The position numbers and the translations under genes are program-made. Shown here piece by piece: positions 7,925 to 16,541 of a stretch of 64,000 bases of DNA; position 1 is the stretch's first letter; each line of letters opens with the position of its first letter. Location of the stretch: contig JACADZ010000099.1 of the NCBI GenBank assembly GCA_013389105.1, positions 1 to 64,000 on the forward strand, read 5' to 3'. The notes beneath the pieces were generated by a model. It was not told the DNA's origin. It was given only the letters and a program-made list of their open reading frames with translations, and did no database searches. This stretch comes from Parvularculaceae bacterium. GTDB taxonomy: Bacteria > Pseudomonadota > Alphaproteobacteria > Caulobacterales > Parvularculaceae.

Positions 7925-8674
7925 CGTCTTCAGCGCGGCGCCGCTGTCTCGCCCCAATAGCAAAAGCGCCGGGAAATCGCCTGGCGCTTTCGCGCATTTA
8001 AGGAGCGTCGCTATCACCCGTGTCGAGCCGTCCATGGCGACGGCGCCAAGCGCGGCTTTCGGCAGCGCCCGCCCCGCGGGGTCGGCGATCGCGCGGATCG
8101 CCGCAAACGGAACGTCGGCCGCCTTAGCGGCGCGCGCCGCGCCGTGAGACTCCATATCGACCGCGACGGCGCCGTAGGACGCGAAAAGGCGCGCTTTGTC
8201 CTCGGCCGATGCGATAATTGAGTCAGCGCCGAGCAGTACGGCGTCGAAATGAACGCCCGTCCCCTCCTTCCGCTCATCCCGGCGAAAGCCGGGATCCAGA
8301 CTTTGATGCAGCGCATGAAGGGGTTCTGGGTCCCGGCTTTCGCCTTGATGAGCGGGCGGAGAGAGCGCCGTTTTCAACATTGAAATCAGCGCCGCGTCGC
8401 AATCGAACCGCTCGCCGCGTTCCGACGCCACCCGCCCGCCGATCAGCAGGTCTCCCGGCCGCAGCGCCGGCGACAAGGCGCCGGAGACGCCGACCGAGAG
8501 CATGGCGGCGATCTCGTCCTCCTCGATCGCCGTGCGCGCCATGTCCTCCGCCCGCTGAGCGGCGGCGCCGGGTACCCACACGCCGGCGCGCTCGCCTGCA
8601 TTTACGGCGGCGAGCGCGCGGCCGATGACGGCGGCCTCTGACTTCAGGCCGCAGATGATGGCGAGGGACCGCAC
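7868..8674 (-). CDS. hpnG: Hopanoid-associated phosphorylase HpnG, with an in-frame palindromic insertion
   Basis: 268 residues of the nucleoside phosphorylase/MTA-nucleosidase fold: MRSLAIICGLKSEA at the start, SVGVSGALSPALRPGDLLIGG as the phosphate/ribose loop, and VDMESHGAARAA as the nucleobase region with its Met-Glu pair. HpnG releases adenine from adenosylhopane, giving ribosylhopane. Two oddities. Residues about 105-143 are an insertion encoded by an inverted-repeat element (8270-8354). The C-terminus runs 57 nt into hpnH on the other strand. The start is GTG at 8674, overlapping the hpnE stop by one base (TAGTG). It is the last gene of the hpnC-DUF4279-hpnD-hpnE-hpnG run. Confidence 0.88.
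   Translation of the reverse strand: MRSLAIICGLKSEAAVIGRALAAVNAGERAGVWVPGAAAQRAEDMARTAIEEDEIAAMLSVGVSGALSPALRPGDLLIGGRVASERGERFDCDAALISMLKTALSPPAHQGESRDPEPLHALHQSLDPGFRRDERKEGTGVHFDAVLLGADSIIASAEDKARLFASYGAVAVDMESHGAARAAKAADVPFAAIRAIADPAGRALPKAALGAVAMDGSTRVIATLLKCAKAPGDFPALLLLGRDSGAALKTLGRSLDRLLGGLLLGLDL
8270..8354. repeat. Palindromic mosaic repeat (inverted repeat, about 85 bp) inside hpnG
   Basis: Two arms of about 33 bp, CCGCTCATCCCGGCGAAAG... and its near-complement ending CTTTCGCCTTGATGAGCGG, face each other across about 20 bp. By hand they differ at only about three positions. The left arm is itself a small hairpin, CCCGGC-GAAA-GCCGGG, with a GNRA-type loop; the right arm's hairpin has lost two pairs. 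On the hpnG strand it is read in frame as ...GESRDP... and ...LDPGFRRDERK. These peptides are familiar from dispersed palindromic repeats in other alphaproteobacterial genomes. I found no second copy in this window. Confidence 0.8.
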
Positions 8675-9951
8675 TACGCAGCCGTTCGCTCAATGATTTC
8701 CGCCGCCCGGTCCCCCGAGCGGATCGAACCTTCGATGGTCGCCGGCACGCCCGTGTCGGTATGATCGCCAGCGAGCACCAGATTGCGCCAGCGCGTTTCC
8801 GGTTTGAGCCTTTTGGCGACCGCCGCGGGCGACTGATTGGGCGTCGCGCGGCGTTCGCGGATGACGCGCACGGCCTCATAGGGCTCGTTGCGGATGTCGA
8901 GGGCGACCTGCGTCTCGCGCCAGAGGTCGGCGACCGCTTTCTCGTTCGGCACGTCGTCCATGCCGATGGCGTGGCTCGCCGATACGGTCAGCGAGACGAC
9001 GTCGTCGCGCACGAACGCCCATTGCGCGTCCGCCGACACCAGGCCGAGGAACGGCGATTCCCCAAGTGCGCCGTTTGAAAGCGGCGCGCGGAGCCGATAG
9101 TGAACGTTGAGGATCGAAGCGTCGTCGTCCGGCGGATCGAGTTCGGGGATCAGCTGCTTCAGGCGCGACGGCGGCACGGCGAGGATCACATGGTCGCGGG
9201 GGCCGATGTCGATCGTCCCTTCAGGAAAATCGAGCATCGACACCCGGTCGCCGGCAAACGTCACCAGGCGAAGCCGCCGGTTCAGCAGCACTTCGGCGCC
9301 TTTTGACCGGAGATGGGCAAGCGCCGGATCGATGAAGGCGGGACCCAGTCCCTTCTTCGCCACCAGCGGCCGCGACGGCCCTCCCCCAAGCGCGAAGGTC
9401 TCGCGGATGACCGACCACAACAGCCGAGCCTGGCCGAGCCGCGGGGTCGTGTTCAGAACAGCGAGCGTCAGCGGCTCCCAGAACGTCCGGTAGAGAGGAC
9501 CGTCCGTGTCCACCACATCGGCGACGGTCTGGTCCTCGCGCGCGGCGGCGATTCCGGCGGCCTTCAGATAGTCGATCAACCTCGTTCCCGGAACGCGCGC
9601 CTTCGGATCGAACACCCAAGCGGGAAAGAGTCCGTCGGAGATGCGCACGGTCCAGCGCGCCCCGCTCTTGATGTCGACAAAGGGATAGCTCGCGGTCGCC
9701 GGGCCGGTCAGCGCGTCTTTCGAGCCGATGCGCCCAAGATAGGAGAGCGCGTGGCGATTGCCCGACATGATCAGGTGATTGCCGTTGTCGATGACCCGGT
9801 CGAGCGTCTTGTCGTAGAACGACCGGCAGCGCCCGCCTGCATGCCCCGCGGCGTCATAGACAATGACGCGCCGTCCCGCATCCGCAAGCCGGACGGCGGC
9901 AGAAAGGCCGGAGAGCCCGGCGCCAATGATGTGGATCCTGCTTTCGGGCAT
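8674..9951 (-). CDS. hpnE: Hydroxysqualene dehydroxylase HpnE (FAD-dependent)
   Basis: 425 residues. The N-terminal dinucleotide-binding motif HIIGAGLSGLSAAVRLA is followed by GGRCRSFYD and, near the C-terminus, LAGDHTDTGVPATIEGSIRSG, the second FAD-contact region of amine-oxidase-type flavoproteins. HpnE reduces hydroxysqualene to squalene, the third step of the HpnD-HpnC-HpnE route. Its start is 5 nt downstream of the hpnD stop, and its stop overlaps the hpnG GTG, so the cluster is tightly coupled. Confidence 0.94.
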   Translation of the reverse strand: MPESRIHIIGAGLSGLSAAVRLADAGRRVIVYDAAGHAGGRCRSFYDKTLDRVIDNGNHLIMSGNRHALSYLGRIGSKDALTGPATASYPFVDIKSGARWTVRISDGLFPAWVFDPKARVPGTRLIDYLKAAGIAAAREDQTVADVVDTDGPLYRTFWEPLTLAVLNTTPRLGQARLLWSVIRETFALGGGPSRPLVAKKGLGPAFIDPALAHLRSKGAEVLLNRRLRLVTFAGDRVSMLDFPEGTIDIGPRDHVILAVPPSRLKQLIPELDPPDDDASILNVHYRLRAPLSNGALGESPFLGLVSADAQWAFVRDDVVSLTVSASHAIGMDDVPNEKAVADLWRETQVALDIRNEPYEAVRVIRERRATPNQSPAAVAKRLKPETRWRNLVLAGDHTDTGVPATIEGSIRSGDRAAEIIERTAA

Positions 9952-9956
9952 CTCGC

Positions 9957-10868
9957 TCAGTCCGGCGGCGGCGCCAAATAGTAACGCGCCGCTACGGCCG
10001 TCTTCTCGAGTTTCGACAGGCTGACCGCAGAGCCAAGCCTCTCCCAGCCGCGGGTTTCAAGGCGCTTCAGATAGGCCTCGTAGACGCCCATCATGAGCAG
10101 GGCCGGGCGCACCACCCGCCAGTCGAGCGACTTCAGCGCCGCGCGTGCGCTTAAAAACTTCTCCCGTGCGAGGGCGCCGAGGTCGCGACCGACCAATGCG
10201 AGGCCGGCGCGCCGCTTCGCGAGGTTTTCAGAATTCCCTGAGCGCACGACTTCGAGGACGCCCGGCGCGTCGAGCGGCGCGGCGTATTTCTCCAGAAGCT
10301 CCCGCGGCAGGTAAACCCGGCCGATCCCGGCGTCCTCGCCGACGTCGCGCAAGATGTTGGTGAGCTGCAGCGCGTCCCCGAGCGCGAGCGCGAACTCGCG
10401 GCTCGCCGCGTTCTTGGGCGCGCCGAAGGTCGGCATCGACAGCATGCCGACGGCGCCGGCCACGCGCCGCGTATAGGCGAGAAGCGTTTCCATCGGCGGC
10501 GCCACGATCGGACCCTCGGCGTCCATCTCCATGCCCTCGATCATGAGCAAGAACTCGGCGCGATCTAGATCAAATTGCTTGACGGGCTCGACCAGCGCAA
10601 TCCCGACCGGCGTCTGCGGATTGCCGGCAAAAACGCGGTCGATCTCGGCGCGCCAGGCAGCCAGCGAGAGGCGCTTGTCGCCAACGGACTGGTCGCCGTC
10701 GGCGATATCGTCGACCTCGCGGCAAAAGGCATAGATCGCGTGCATGCCCTCGCGGCGCGGGCGCGCAAGGATGCGCATGCCGGCCCCGAAGGAGGTGCCG
10801 GAGCGCTTGACCGCTTCGCGCGCGTGCCGGCGCGCCGCGTCAGTCGTAATCGCTGCCGTTGCCGACAA
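9957..10868 (-). CDS. hpnD: Presqualene diphosphate synthase HpnD
   Basis: 303 residues from the chosen start. Both Asp-rich motifs of squalene/phytoene synthases are present: FCREVDDIADGD and LQLTNILRDVGEDA. HpnD joins two farnesyl diphosphates to presqualene diphosphate. The ORF track begins at an ATG at 11132, deep inside the DUF4279 gene, and its first 88 residues are a shadow. The best start is a TTG at 10868, with GGGAGG 8 nt upstream, giving MSATAAITTDAARRHARE; no ATG lies closer. The coding region then overlaps the 3' end of the DUF4279 gene by 29 nt in another frame. Confidence 0.9.
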   Translation of the reverse strand: MSATAAITTDAARRHAREAVKRSGTSFGAGMRILARPRREGMHAIYAFCREVDDIADGDQSVGDKRLSLAAWRAEIDRVFAGNPQTPVGIALVEPVKQFDLDRAEFLLMIEGMEMDAEGPIVAPPMETLLAYTRRVAGAVGMLSMPTFGAPKNAASREFALALGDALQLTNILRDVGEDAGIGRVYLPRELLEKYAAPLDAPGVLEVVRSGNSENLAKRRAGLALVGRDLGALAREKFLSARAALKSLDWRVVRPALLMMGVYEAYLKRLETRGWERLGSAVSLSKLEKTAVAARYYLAPPPD

Positions 10869-11304
10869 ATTCGCCGTCCTCCCACCGCGACCTAAGCCCG
10901 CCGTCATCGTACATGTCGAGCCGGAGCGTGAGGCCGCGCGCAGAAATCGCCTCAAGCGTCGCCGGCGACAGCTCAACCTCGTTATTAAATCCCGACATGA
11001 AGAGCCCGCAGAAGACCTCGCCATGAAAACTGCCGGCGAGATCGCGCCAGACGGCGAGATCGCCGCTGAGGCCGCCGAACAGCTCCTTGATCTGACTATC
11101 GAGGTCGCCCGGCTTGCGATCTTCGACGCCATGTCTCCAGACGCCGATTTCGGCCACTTTCGTCTTGCCGCGGGGCCGCCGGATGATCTCGCCCTTGCGC
11201 ACGCCGTCCGCCCTTTTCTGACCCAGCTGGCGGGCGATTTCGTGGGGATCGACCTCGTCGCCGATCAAGCGAACGCTGGCGCACGACATTCTGAGGCGGA
11301 CCAT
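10840..11304 (-). CDS. DUF4279 domain-containing protein inside the hopanoid operon
   Basis: 154 residues starting MVRLRMSCASVRLIGDEVDP. The conserved DUF4279 features are an early strand, a D-P-x-x-I-A-x-x-L segment, then W-(R)HGVEDR...LDSQIKELF and a late LRLDMYDD. The function of the family is unknown. It begins 2 nt after the hpnC stop and ends inside the start of hpnD, so it is embedded between two genes normally adjacent in squalene clusters. ATG 11304 was chosen because it directly follows the hpnC stop; the track start at 11358 lies inside hpnC. Neighbours suggest, but do not show, a link to hopanoid synthesis. Confidence 0.75.
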   Translation of the reverse strand: MVRLRMSCASVRLIGDEVDPHEIARQLGQKRADGVRKGEIIRRPRGKTKVAEIGVWRHGVEDRKPGDLDSQIKELFGGLSGDLAVWRDLAGSFHGEVFCGLFMSGFNNEVELSPATLEAISARGLTLRLDMYDDGGLRSRWEDGEFVGNGSDYD

Positions 11305-11306
11305 GA

Positions 11307-12197
11307 TCAGGCGCCGCGAGCCGAGAAGAAGCCGGTTACCGCGCCGCCGATTCCGCATCGCGCGAAGTCGAGCTTCGACAGCGCAACGCGCGAGGCGAGC
11401 GGATCACCCTTGCGCAACAGCGTAATGAGTCGCGCGGCGAGGTTGACGATGACGGCGGACTCCATCGCCAGATGACGGCTCTTGAGGGCCCCCGGCAGGC
11501 GGCGAGCATCCGTCATCAGCGCGTCGCACCCGTCGAGCATGCGATCGACGACCCGGCGAAGGCCGGGCGTGAGCGCATTCCGGTCGAGATCCTCAACCGA
11601 GGCCCCTTCCGCCGCCATCCACTCGCCGATCAGATAAACGCGGTCGAGGTTTCGGCGATCGTTTCCGCAGTCCTGCAGATGATTGATGATCTGAAGCACC
11701 GTGCACAGAGCATCGGAGTATCGGTAGCCGGCCCGATCCTCGCCATGGAGATCCAGCAGATATCTGCCGACAGGATTGGCGGATAGCGCGCAATAGCCGA
11801 GAAGCTCCTCCCAGGTCCGGTATCGCAGCTTGACCGAGTCCTGAACGAAGGCGGCGACGAGATCCGAGCCGTGGACGGTCGGGACGCCCGTCTGGCGCAT
11901 GCTCTCACGGAGCGCATGCGCCTTGGCGTACGCCTCCCCGTACCCGGGCTCGCCCTTCAGCGCCGCGTCGAACGCCCTCAAGCGGGCGATTTTCTCGTTG
12001 GCCGAAAGGTCGCCGTTATCGGCGATGTCGTCGATAGCCCTGGCGAAAGCGTAATAGGTCGCCACATGCGGCCGCAGGCGCTTCGGCAGCAGGAACGAGC
12101 CGACGGGAAAGTTCTCGTCCCTGGCGCCTTTGCCCGAAGGGGTTTCGGCGCCGGCGAGCGGGGCGGCGGCGGCTTTGGAGTCGGCGAGGACAGTCAT
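11307..12197 (-). CDS. hpnC: Hydroxysqualene synthase HpnC
   Basis: 296 residues of the squalene/phytoene synthase fold with FARAIDDIADNGD as the first and VLQIINHLQDCGNDRRN as the second metal-binding motif. HpnC converts presqualene diphosphate into hydroxysqualene. The first 25 residues are Ala/Gly rich and non-conserved. It is the first gene of the minus-strand hopanoid cluster, about 85 bp from the MerR gene upstream on the same strand. HpnC, D and E are all here, so squalene is made without the eukaryote-like single-enzyme synthase. Confidence 0.94.
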   Translation of the reverse strand: MTVLADSKAAAAPLAGAETPSGKGARDENFPVGSFLLPKRLRPHVATYYAFARAIDDIADNGDLSANEKIARLRAFDAALKGEPGYGEAYAKAHALRESMRQTGVPTVHGSDLVAAFVQDSVKLRYRTWEELLGYCALSANPVGRYLLDLHGEDRAGYRYSDALCTVLQIINHLQDCGNDRRNLDRVYLIGEWMAAEGASVEDLDRNALTPGLRRVVDRMLDGCDALMTDARRLPGALKSRHLAMESAVIVNLAARLITLLRKGDPLASRVALSKLDFARCGIGGAVTGFFSARGA

Positions 12198-12281
12198 GAC
12201 GCCGGTTTCTAGGGCTTTTTTTGCGCTGCCGCAAAGGCGGCGGATTTCCGGCGCTCCCCGCGGCGGAACCGCCAGATGACC

Positions 12282-12806
12282 TCACTCTTCCGAGTCGATC
12301 GCCTCGATCGCTAGGGTCGCTTCGTCGAGGGCTTCCTGCGCCCGTTCAAGGCGCTGGAGCAGCGCGCTCAGCGTTTCGCGCAGCGCCGGCGATAGATCGC
12401 CTGCTCCGGTCGCAGGGGCGGCCGTCGCAACCCGCCTTTCAGCAAACGGATTACGAGGCGGCGGCGCGGCCCGATCGTCGGTCTCCTCGTCGAGCAGCGG
12501 CCGGCGCTCGAATGGCTGGCCCGCCGCCACCATCCGCCCGATTTCGGCGACGTATTTCACGCCGTGGTCGCGGAAAATCTTCTGAACGCCCTTGGTCGTG
12601 TAGCGCTCGTCATAGAGCAGCGCTTTGACGCCCCTCAGCACGTCGATGTCGAACGAACGGTAGTAGCGCCGTCCGCCCGCCCGCCGCATGGGGCGGATCT
12701 GGCCGAAAACCTCCTCCCAGTGACGCAACACATGCTGGGGCGCATCCACTTCAGCGGCGGCTTCACTAATCGTCCGAAATGCGTCGGCGGCTTTCGTGAC
12801 CGGCAT
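12282..12806 (-). CDS. MerR family transcriptional regulator (IhfA-linked type)
   Basis: 174 residues. An N-terminal winged-helix MerR DNA-binding domain (about 10-80) contains HVLRHWEEVFGQIRPMRRAGGRRYYR, where RRYY is the typical wing. A disordered Pro/Ala linker and a short coiled coil at the C-terminus (LLQRLERAQEALDEATLAIE) follow. It has no Cys-rich metal-binding C-terminus, so it is not a metal sensor of the classical type. This regulator follows ihfA in many alphaproteobacteria; here the gap is 12 nt. Its targets are unknown. Confidence 0.85.
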   Translation of the reverse strand: MPVTKAADAFRTISEAAAEVDAPQHVLRHWEEVFGQIRPMRRAGGRRYYRSFDIDVLRGVKALLYDERYTTKGVQKIFRDHGVKYVAEIGRMVAAGQPFERRPLLDEETDDRAAPPPRNPFAERRVATAAPATGAGDLSPALRETLSALLQRLERAQEALDEATLAIEAIDSEE

Positions 12807-12818
12807 CTAGGCGCCTTC

Positions 12819-13133
12819 CTATTCGGCGGCGTCTCGCGCGACCGAAGCGTTGATCGACTCTTTCAGCACATGCGAGGCGCGGAATGTAATCACCCGTCTC
12901 GGCGTGATCGGCACTTCCTCCCCGGTCTTGGGGTTGCGCCCCATGCGCATCTTCTTCGAGCGGACCGAGAACGTGCCGAACGATGAAATCTTCACCGATT
13001 CGCCGCGTTCGAGAGCGGCCGAGATCTCCTCGAGAATCCGTTGCACGAAATCAGCCGATTCGTTCCGGGAAACGCCGAGGTGGCGATAGACCGCCTCGGT
13101 CAGATCGGCGCGGGTCGTCGTCTTGCCGGCCAT
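12819..13133 (-). CDS. ihfA: Integration host factor subunit alpha
   Basis: 104 residues starting [20 protein letters not shown], with the HU/IHF signature GFGTF-type strand ([27 protein letters not shown]) that forms the DNA-intercalating arm. It pairs with IhfB to bend DNA. The ORF track starts at 13172. The ATG at 13133 has GGAGG 9 nt upstream and gives the family N-terminus. It follows fabH on the same strand after about 150 nt and is followed closely by the MerR gene. Confidence 0.95.
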   Translation of the reverse strand: MAGKTTTRADLTEAVYRHLGVSRNESADFVQRILEEISAALERGESVKISSFGTFSVRSKKMRMGRNPKTGEEVPITPRRVITFRASHVLKESINASVARDAAE

Positions 13134-13285
13134 GCGCTTAAGCCTCCGGTTTGGCTTTGCGAGGTCAGACAATAGCGAGCGCGCACGAACGCGGTCAAGC
13201 TATTGAAATTACAGGAAACTTGTGGGTCAGGTTGAGCGGTCGCCGCAGAATTCGCCGTTTGCGCGGCGGCCCGCGCCCGCGCCGC

Positions 13286-14257
13286 TCAAGCCCGGAGCAG
13301 CGCCGCGCCCCAGGTGAGGCCCCCGCCCATGCCCTCGATCATCACAAGATCGCCCTTCTTGATCCGACCGTCGGCGACGCCCTGGCAGTAGGCGAGCGGG
13401 ATCGACGCCGCGGACGTATTGCCCTGGCCGGCGATGGTCGACACGACTTGATCAGGACGCAGATCAAGTTTTTTCACGACGCCCTGGATGATGCGCTCGT
13501 TTGCCTGGTGAGGCACGAACCAGTCGATCTCGGTCGGGCTGATTCCGGCCTGACGCGACACCGTTGTCATCGCCTCGGAGATGCGCTCGATCGCCTCGCG
13601 GAAAACCTTGTTCCCCTGCATCCGCACATGCCCCACCTGCCCGGTCGAGGAAACGCCGCCATCGACATAGAGCAGATCGACGAGGCTTCCGTCCGTCCGC
13701 AGATAGGAGGCGATGACGCCGCGCTCGCCCGCCGCCTCTTCCGGGATCGCCTCGACCACGAAGGCCCCGGCGCCGTCGCCGAAGAGGACGCAAGTCGCGC
13801 GGTCGCTCCAGTCAAGGATGCGCGAGAAGGTTTCGGCGCCGATGACGAGGGCGCGCCGGTGCTGGCCCGAAACCAGAAACTTCTCGGCAGTCGCCAGAGC
13901 GTAGATAAATCCGGTGCATACCGCCTGGATATCGAAGGCGGCCCCCTGGAGCACGCCGAGCTTGGCCTGCACGATGGCCGCCGTTGCGGGAAACGTAAGG
14001 TCCGGAGTCGTCGTGGCGACGATGATCAGGTCGATGTCGGCGGGATTTACGTCCGCAGCGCGCATGGCGGCCCGCGCCGCGTTGACCGCGAGATCGGAGG
14101 TGCGCTCTCCTGGACCGGCGATGCGCCGTTCGCGAATGCCGGTGCGCTCGCGGATCCATTCATCGCTGGTGTCGACCTTTTTAGCGAGATCGACGTTGGT
14201 CAGGACGTGCTCGGGAAGATACGCCCCGCACCCGGTCACTACGGCCTTCAATGTCAT
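13286..14257 (-). CDS. fabH: Beta-ketoacyl-ACP synthase III
   Basis: 323 residues. The catalytic triad motifs are all visible: Cys in [13 protein letters not shown], His in [11 protein letters not shown] and Asn in [14 protein letters not shown]. FabH starts fatty acid synthesis by condensing acetyl-CoA with malonyl-ACP. The track start at 14566 lies inside plsX. The true ATG at 14257 ([16 protein letters not shown]) overlaps the plsX stop as ATGA, so the two are translationally coupled. Confidence 0.96.
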   Translation of the reverse strand: MTLKAVVTGCGAYLPEHVLTNVDLAKKVDTSDEWIRERTGIRERRIAGPGERTSDLAVNAARAAMRAADVNPADIDLIIVATTTPDLTFPATAAIVQAKLGVLQGAAFDIQAVCTGFIYALATAEKFLVSGQHRRALVIGAETFSRILDWSDRATCVLFGDGAGAFVVEAIPEEAAGERGVIASYLRTDGSLVDLLYVDGGVSSTGQVGHVRMQGNKVFREAIERISEAMTTVSRQAGISPTEIDWFVPHQANERIIQGVVKKLDLRPDQVVSTIAGQGNTSAASIPLAYCQGVADGRIKKGDLVMIEGMGGGLTWGAALLRA

Positions 14258-15327
14258 TCGGCCGCCGCCTTGGGCCCGCTTGCGGAAAGAAGGTCTCCGC
14301 GGCGGTTGGCCACTTCGGAAACGGTTTCGGCGATCTCTCCCAGAATCGGGCGCTGCGCGAGATTGGCGGCCATCTCGACGGCGCTCCTGACGCCCCGCGC
14401 ATCGGCGCCGCCATGACTCTTGACCACAATCCCGTTGACGCCGAGCAGGAGACCCCCGTTCATCGACGATGGGTCCATGCGCGCCTTCAGCTTCTTCAGA
14501 CCACGGATCATCAGCAGCGACGCAAGCTTCGAATTCAGAGACGTGTTCAGCGCTTCCTTGATCCACGAGCCGACCAGGCGCGCGGCGCCCTCGGCGGTCT
14601 TGAGCGCAATGTTGCCGGTAAAGCCGTCAGTCACGACCACATCGAGCTTGCCGCTCGATATGTCGTTGCCCTCGACGAAGCCGACGAACGCCATCTCGGG
14701 ATCGGCCTCGCGGAGCACCCGCGCCGCCGAGCGGATGAGCTCGTGGCCCTTGAGCTCCTCGGCGCCGACGTTGAGGAGCCCGACGCGAGGCTTCTCCTTC
14801 GCCGTCAGCGCCCGCGCGAACGCCTCGCCCATGATGGCGAACTGGACCAGTTCGTTTTCCGTCGCCTCGACATTGGCGCCCACGTCCAGGACGACCGTCC
14901 GTCCTGAATTGGTCGGCCACAGCGCGGTGAGCGCCGGACGGTCGACGCCGGCGATCATGCCGAGCTGCATGCGGCTCACCGCCATCAGCGCCCCAGTATT
15001 GCCCCCGGAAACCAGGGCCTGGGCTTCGCCGCTTTCGAGGGCGGCGACCGCCAGCCACATCGAGCTGTCGCGGCCGCGTCTGAGGACGTGCATCGGCTTG
15101 TCGGTCATCGAGACCGCCGTCGGCGCGTGCCGGATCTCGATGGCGCCGGCCGCGGCGCGGCGGGCGACGAGCGGGCGCAGCCGGTCCTCCTGCCCGAACA
15201 GCAAGACACGCGCCTTCAGGCCCTTGTCCAAGGCCGCAAAGACGCCCTCCACAACCGGGGTCGGACCGCCATCGCCGCCCATCGCGTCAACGGCGAGGGT
15301 CAGCAGGCCGGCTGTCTTTTCGCTCAA
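14254..15327 (-). CDS. plsX: Phosphate acyltransferase PlsX
   Basis: 357 residues beginning, from a TTG at 15327, [21 protein letters not shown], where the VDAMGGD motif is the family hallmark. Later [10 protein letters not shown] and [15 protein letters not shown] are also characteristic. PlsX makes acyl-phosphate from acyl-ACP for phospholipid synthesis. The ORF track begins at 15468 with a non-conserved, Arg-rich leader. The TTG has AGGGAG about 9 nt upstream and gives the normal PlsX N-terminus. It is placed between the DUF177 gene and fabH. Confidence 0.93.
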   Translation of the reverse strand: MSEKTAGLLTLAVDAMGGDGGPTPVVEGVFAALDKGLKARVLLFGQEDRLRPLVARRAAAGAIEIRHAPTAVSMTDKPMHVLRRGRDSSMWLAVAALESGEAQALVSGGNTGALMAVSRMQLGMIAGVDRPALTALWPTNSGRTVVLDVGANVEATENELVQFAIMGEAFARALTAKEKPRVGLLNVGAEELKGHELIRSAARVLREADPEMAFVGFVEGNDISSGKLDVVVTDGFTGNIALKTAEGAARLVGSWIKEALNTSLNSKLASLLMIRGLKKLKARMDPSSMNGGLLLGVNGIVVKSHGGADARGVRSAVEMAANLAQRPILGEIAETVSEVANRRGDLLSASGPKAAAE

Positions 15328-15445
15328 GGCGTCGGTCTCCCTGCGGACCGGGGGAAGATACTCCGGTCGCAGCCCGACGCAATGGCGACAAAAGGCGGGC
15401 TTCCTGGGGGCTCCCCCCGGAAAATGAGTGCGCCCGCCATTGCGA

Positions 15446-15958
15446 TTAGGCCTTGGAACCCTTCTCAAGCGCCGCCTTCAGCCCCGCGAATGGCGAAACC
15501 TTCGCTTCGGGCGCGTACTCCGTTGCGAGGGATCTCGCCCCCGGCTTGCGCGGATAGGGATCCATCGCCAGCGACAGTTGCTGGATGAGGATTTCGCCGA
15601 GATCAATTGCGTCGCCTTCAAGCGGCTCCGGCGTCTCCTCGTCGATCTCGACCTCGGTCTGCGGCGCGCCCTCCCGCACAAAGCTCAGCCTGAAGGTTTC
15701 GAAGATGCGCTCCTCGAACGGCTCCAGGCTCGCCACGCACTCGCGCGTGACGGCCGCGTCCATCGCAGCGTCGACATCAACGCCTCTAGCGGTCAGCGCA
15801 AGCGCGAACGCGCCCTTTAGCCGGATGACGTTCGGAACGGCGAGCCGAGTCGCAATCGCGGCGCGCTCCAGCGGGCCCGCTTCGATCTCGATGTCGAGAC
15901 CCTGCGGCGGAATGCTGTCGACGACGACGACATCCCGGCTCGAGACCGAATGCGTCAT
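15446..15958 (-). CDS. DUF177 (YceD-like) family protein
   Basis: 170 residues. It matches the alphaproteobacterial YceD/DUF177 layout: a beta-rich N-terminal half (GLDIEIEAGPLERAAIA...), the RECVASLEPFEERIFETF segment where a conserved C-x-R/E-x-L strand precedes an acidic stretch, and a C-terminal tail ending FAGLKAALEKGSKA, typical of the family. In many bacteria the gene lies beside rpmF and affects 23S rRNA or L32 levels. Here rpmF is not adjacent and plsX follows after about 120 nt. Its ATG overlaps the stop of the upstream gene (ATGA). Confidence 0.85.
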   Translation of the reverse strand: MTHSVSSRDVVVVDSIPPQGLDIEIEAGPLERAAIATRLAVPNVIRLKGAFALALTARGVDVDAAMDAAVTRECVASLEPFEERIFETFRLSFVREGAPQTEVEIDEETPEPLEGDAIDLGEILIQQLSLAMDPYPRKPGARSLATEYAPEAKVSPFAGLKAALEKGSKA

Positions 15959-16494
15959 GGGGCGTCCTCCATCGGGTCCGGGAACTCAGCGGATCCGCCG
16001 CTGAATTTCGACATCGGCTGGGCCGCGAGGGCGGCAAGCGCCCGCCGCACGTAGGCCGCCAGTCCATCCCCCACCGTCACATCCGCCGAGAAATAAACAT
16101 TCCGCGCGAGGGCGGCCGACAGCGCGGCGGGCTCGGCCCCGTGGGCGACCGCCGCGTCATAGGCGGAAAGGCGGCCCTGGAAATCCTCGGCGATCTTGCG
16201 GATTCTGCGACCGACCGACAGGTCGCCGACGCCCGCTTCGCGCAGCGCGTCGTCCATATTCTCGAAGAACGCCTCGCTAAGCTTGAGGGCGAGCGCCCTG
16301 CCCTCCGGCTCATTCTTGAGCCGCGACAGCAGCAGGAAGACATGGAGCATGACCAGCTCGGTCCGGCCCTCGACTGTGTCCGCGACCCCGAGACGTGCGT
16401 AGAAACTGGGCGACCGCGCCTGTTCCACCGCGCGGCGGTAGAGCGTCTCAGCCTGGGCGCGAACCGGGTCTTTCCTTAGGAGCGACAAAATCAT
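15955..16494 (-). CDS. Ubiquinol-cytochrome c chaperone family protein (UPF0174)
   Basis: 179 residues with the helical pattern of the CBP3/UPF0174 family: ETLYRRAVEQARSPSFYARLGVADTVEGR near the start, then LVMLHVFLLLSRLK and MDDALREAGVGDLSVGRRIR. In mitochondria the homologue assists cytochrome b assembly of complex III; in bacteria the role is inferred. It is the first gene of the DUF177-plsX-fabH-ihfA-merR string, an order conserved in alphaproteobacteria, and is divergent from the BamE-like gene with 47 nt between. Confidence 0.88.
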   Translation of the reverse strand: MILSLLRKDPVRAQAETLYRRAVEQARSPSFYARLGVADTVEGRTELVMLHVFLLLSRLKNEPEGRALALKLSEAFFENMDDALREAGVGDLSVGRRIRKIAEDFQGRLSAYDAAVAHGAEPAALSAALARNVYFSADVTVGDGLAAYVRRALAALAAQPMSKFSGGSAEFPDPMEDAP

Positions 16495-16541
16495 ATGGTC
16501 CGGCTCGCCTGAGGTCTTGCGATTCCCACGTAGGAGCCGGG

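Noticed and set aside
7963-7990. AAAGCGCC/GGCGCTTT hairpin as terminator of hpnH
   Set aside because: It lies within a conserved part of hpnG and has only a short T-run, so it is not annotated as a terminator.
12198-12281. T-rich run and inverted repeat between the MerR and hpnC genes
   Set aside because: The T-run is on the wrong side of the hairpin for termination of the minus-strand genes.
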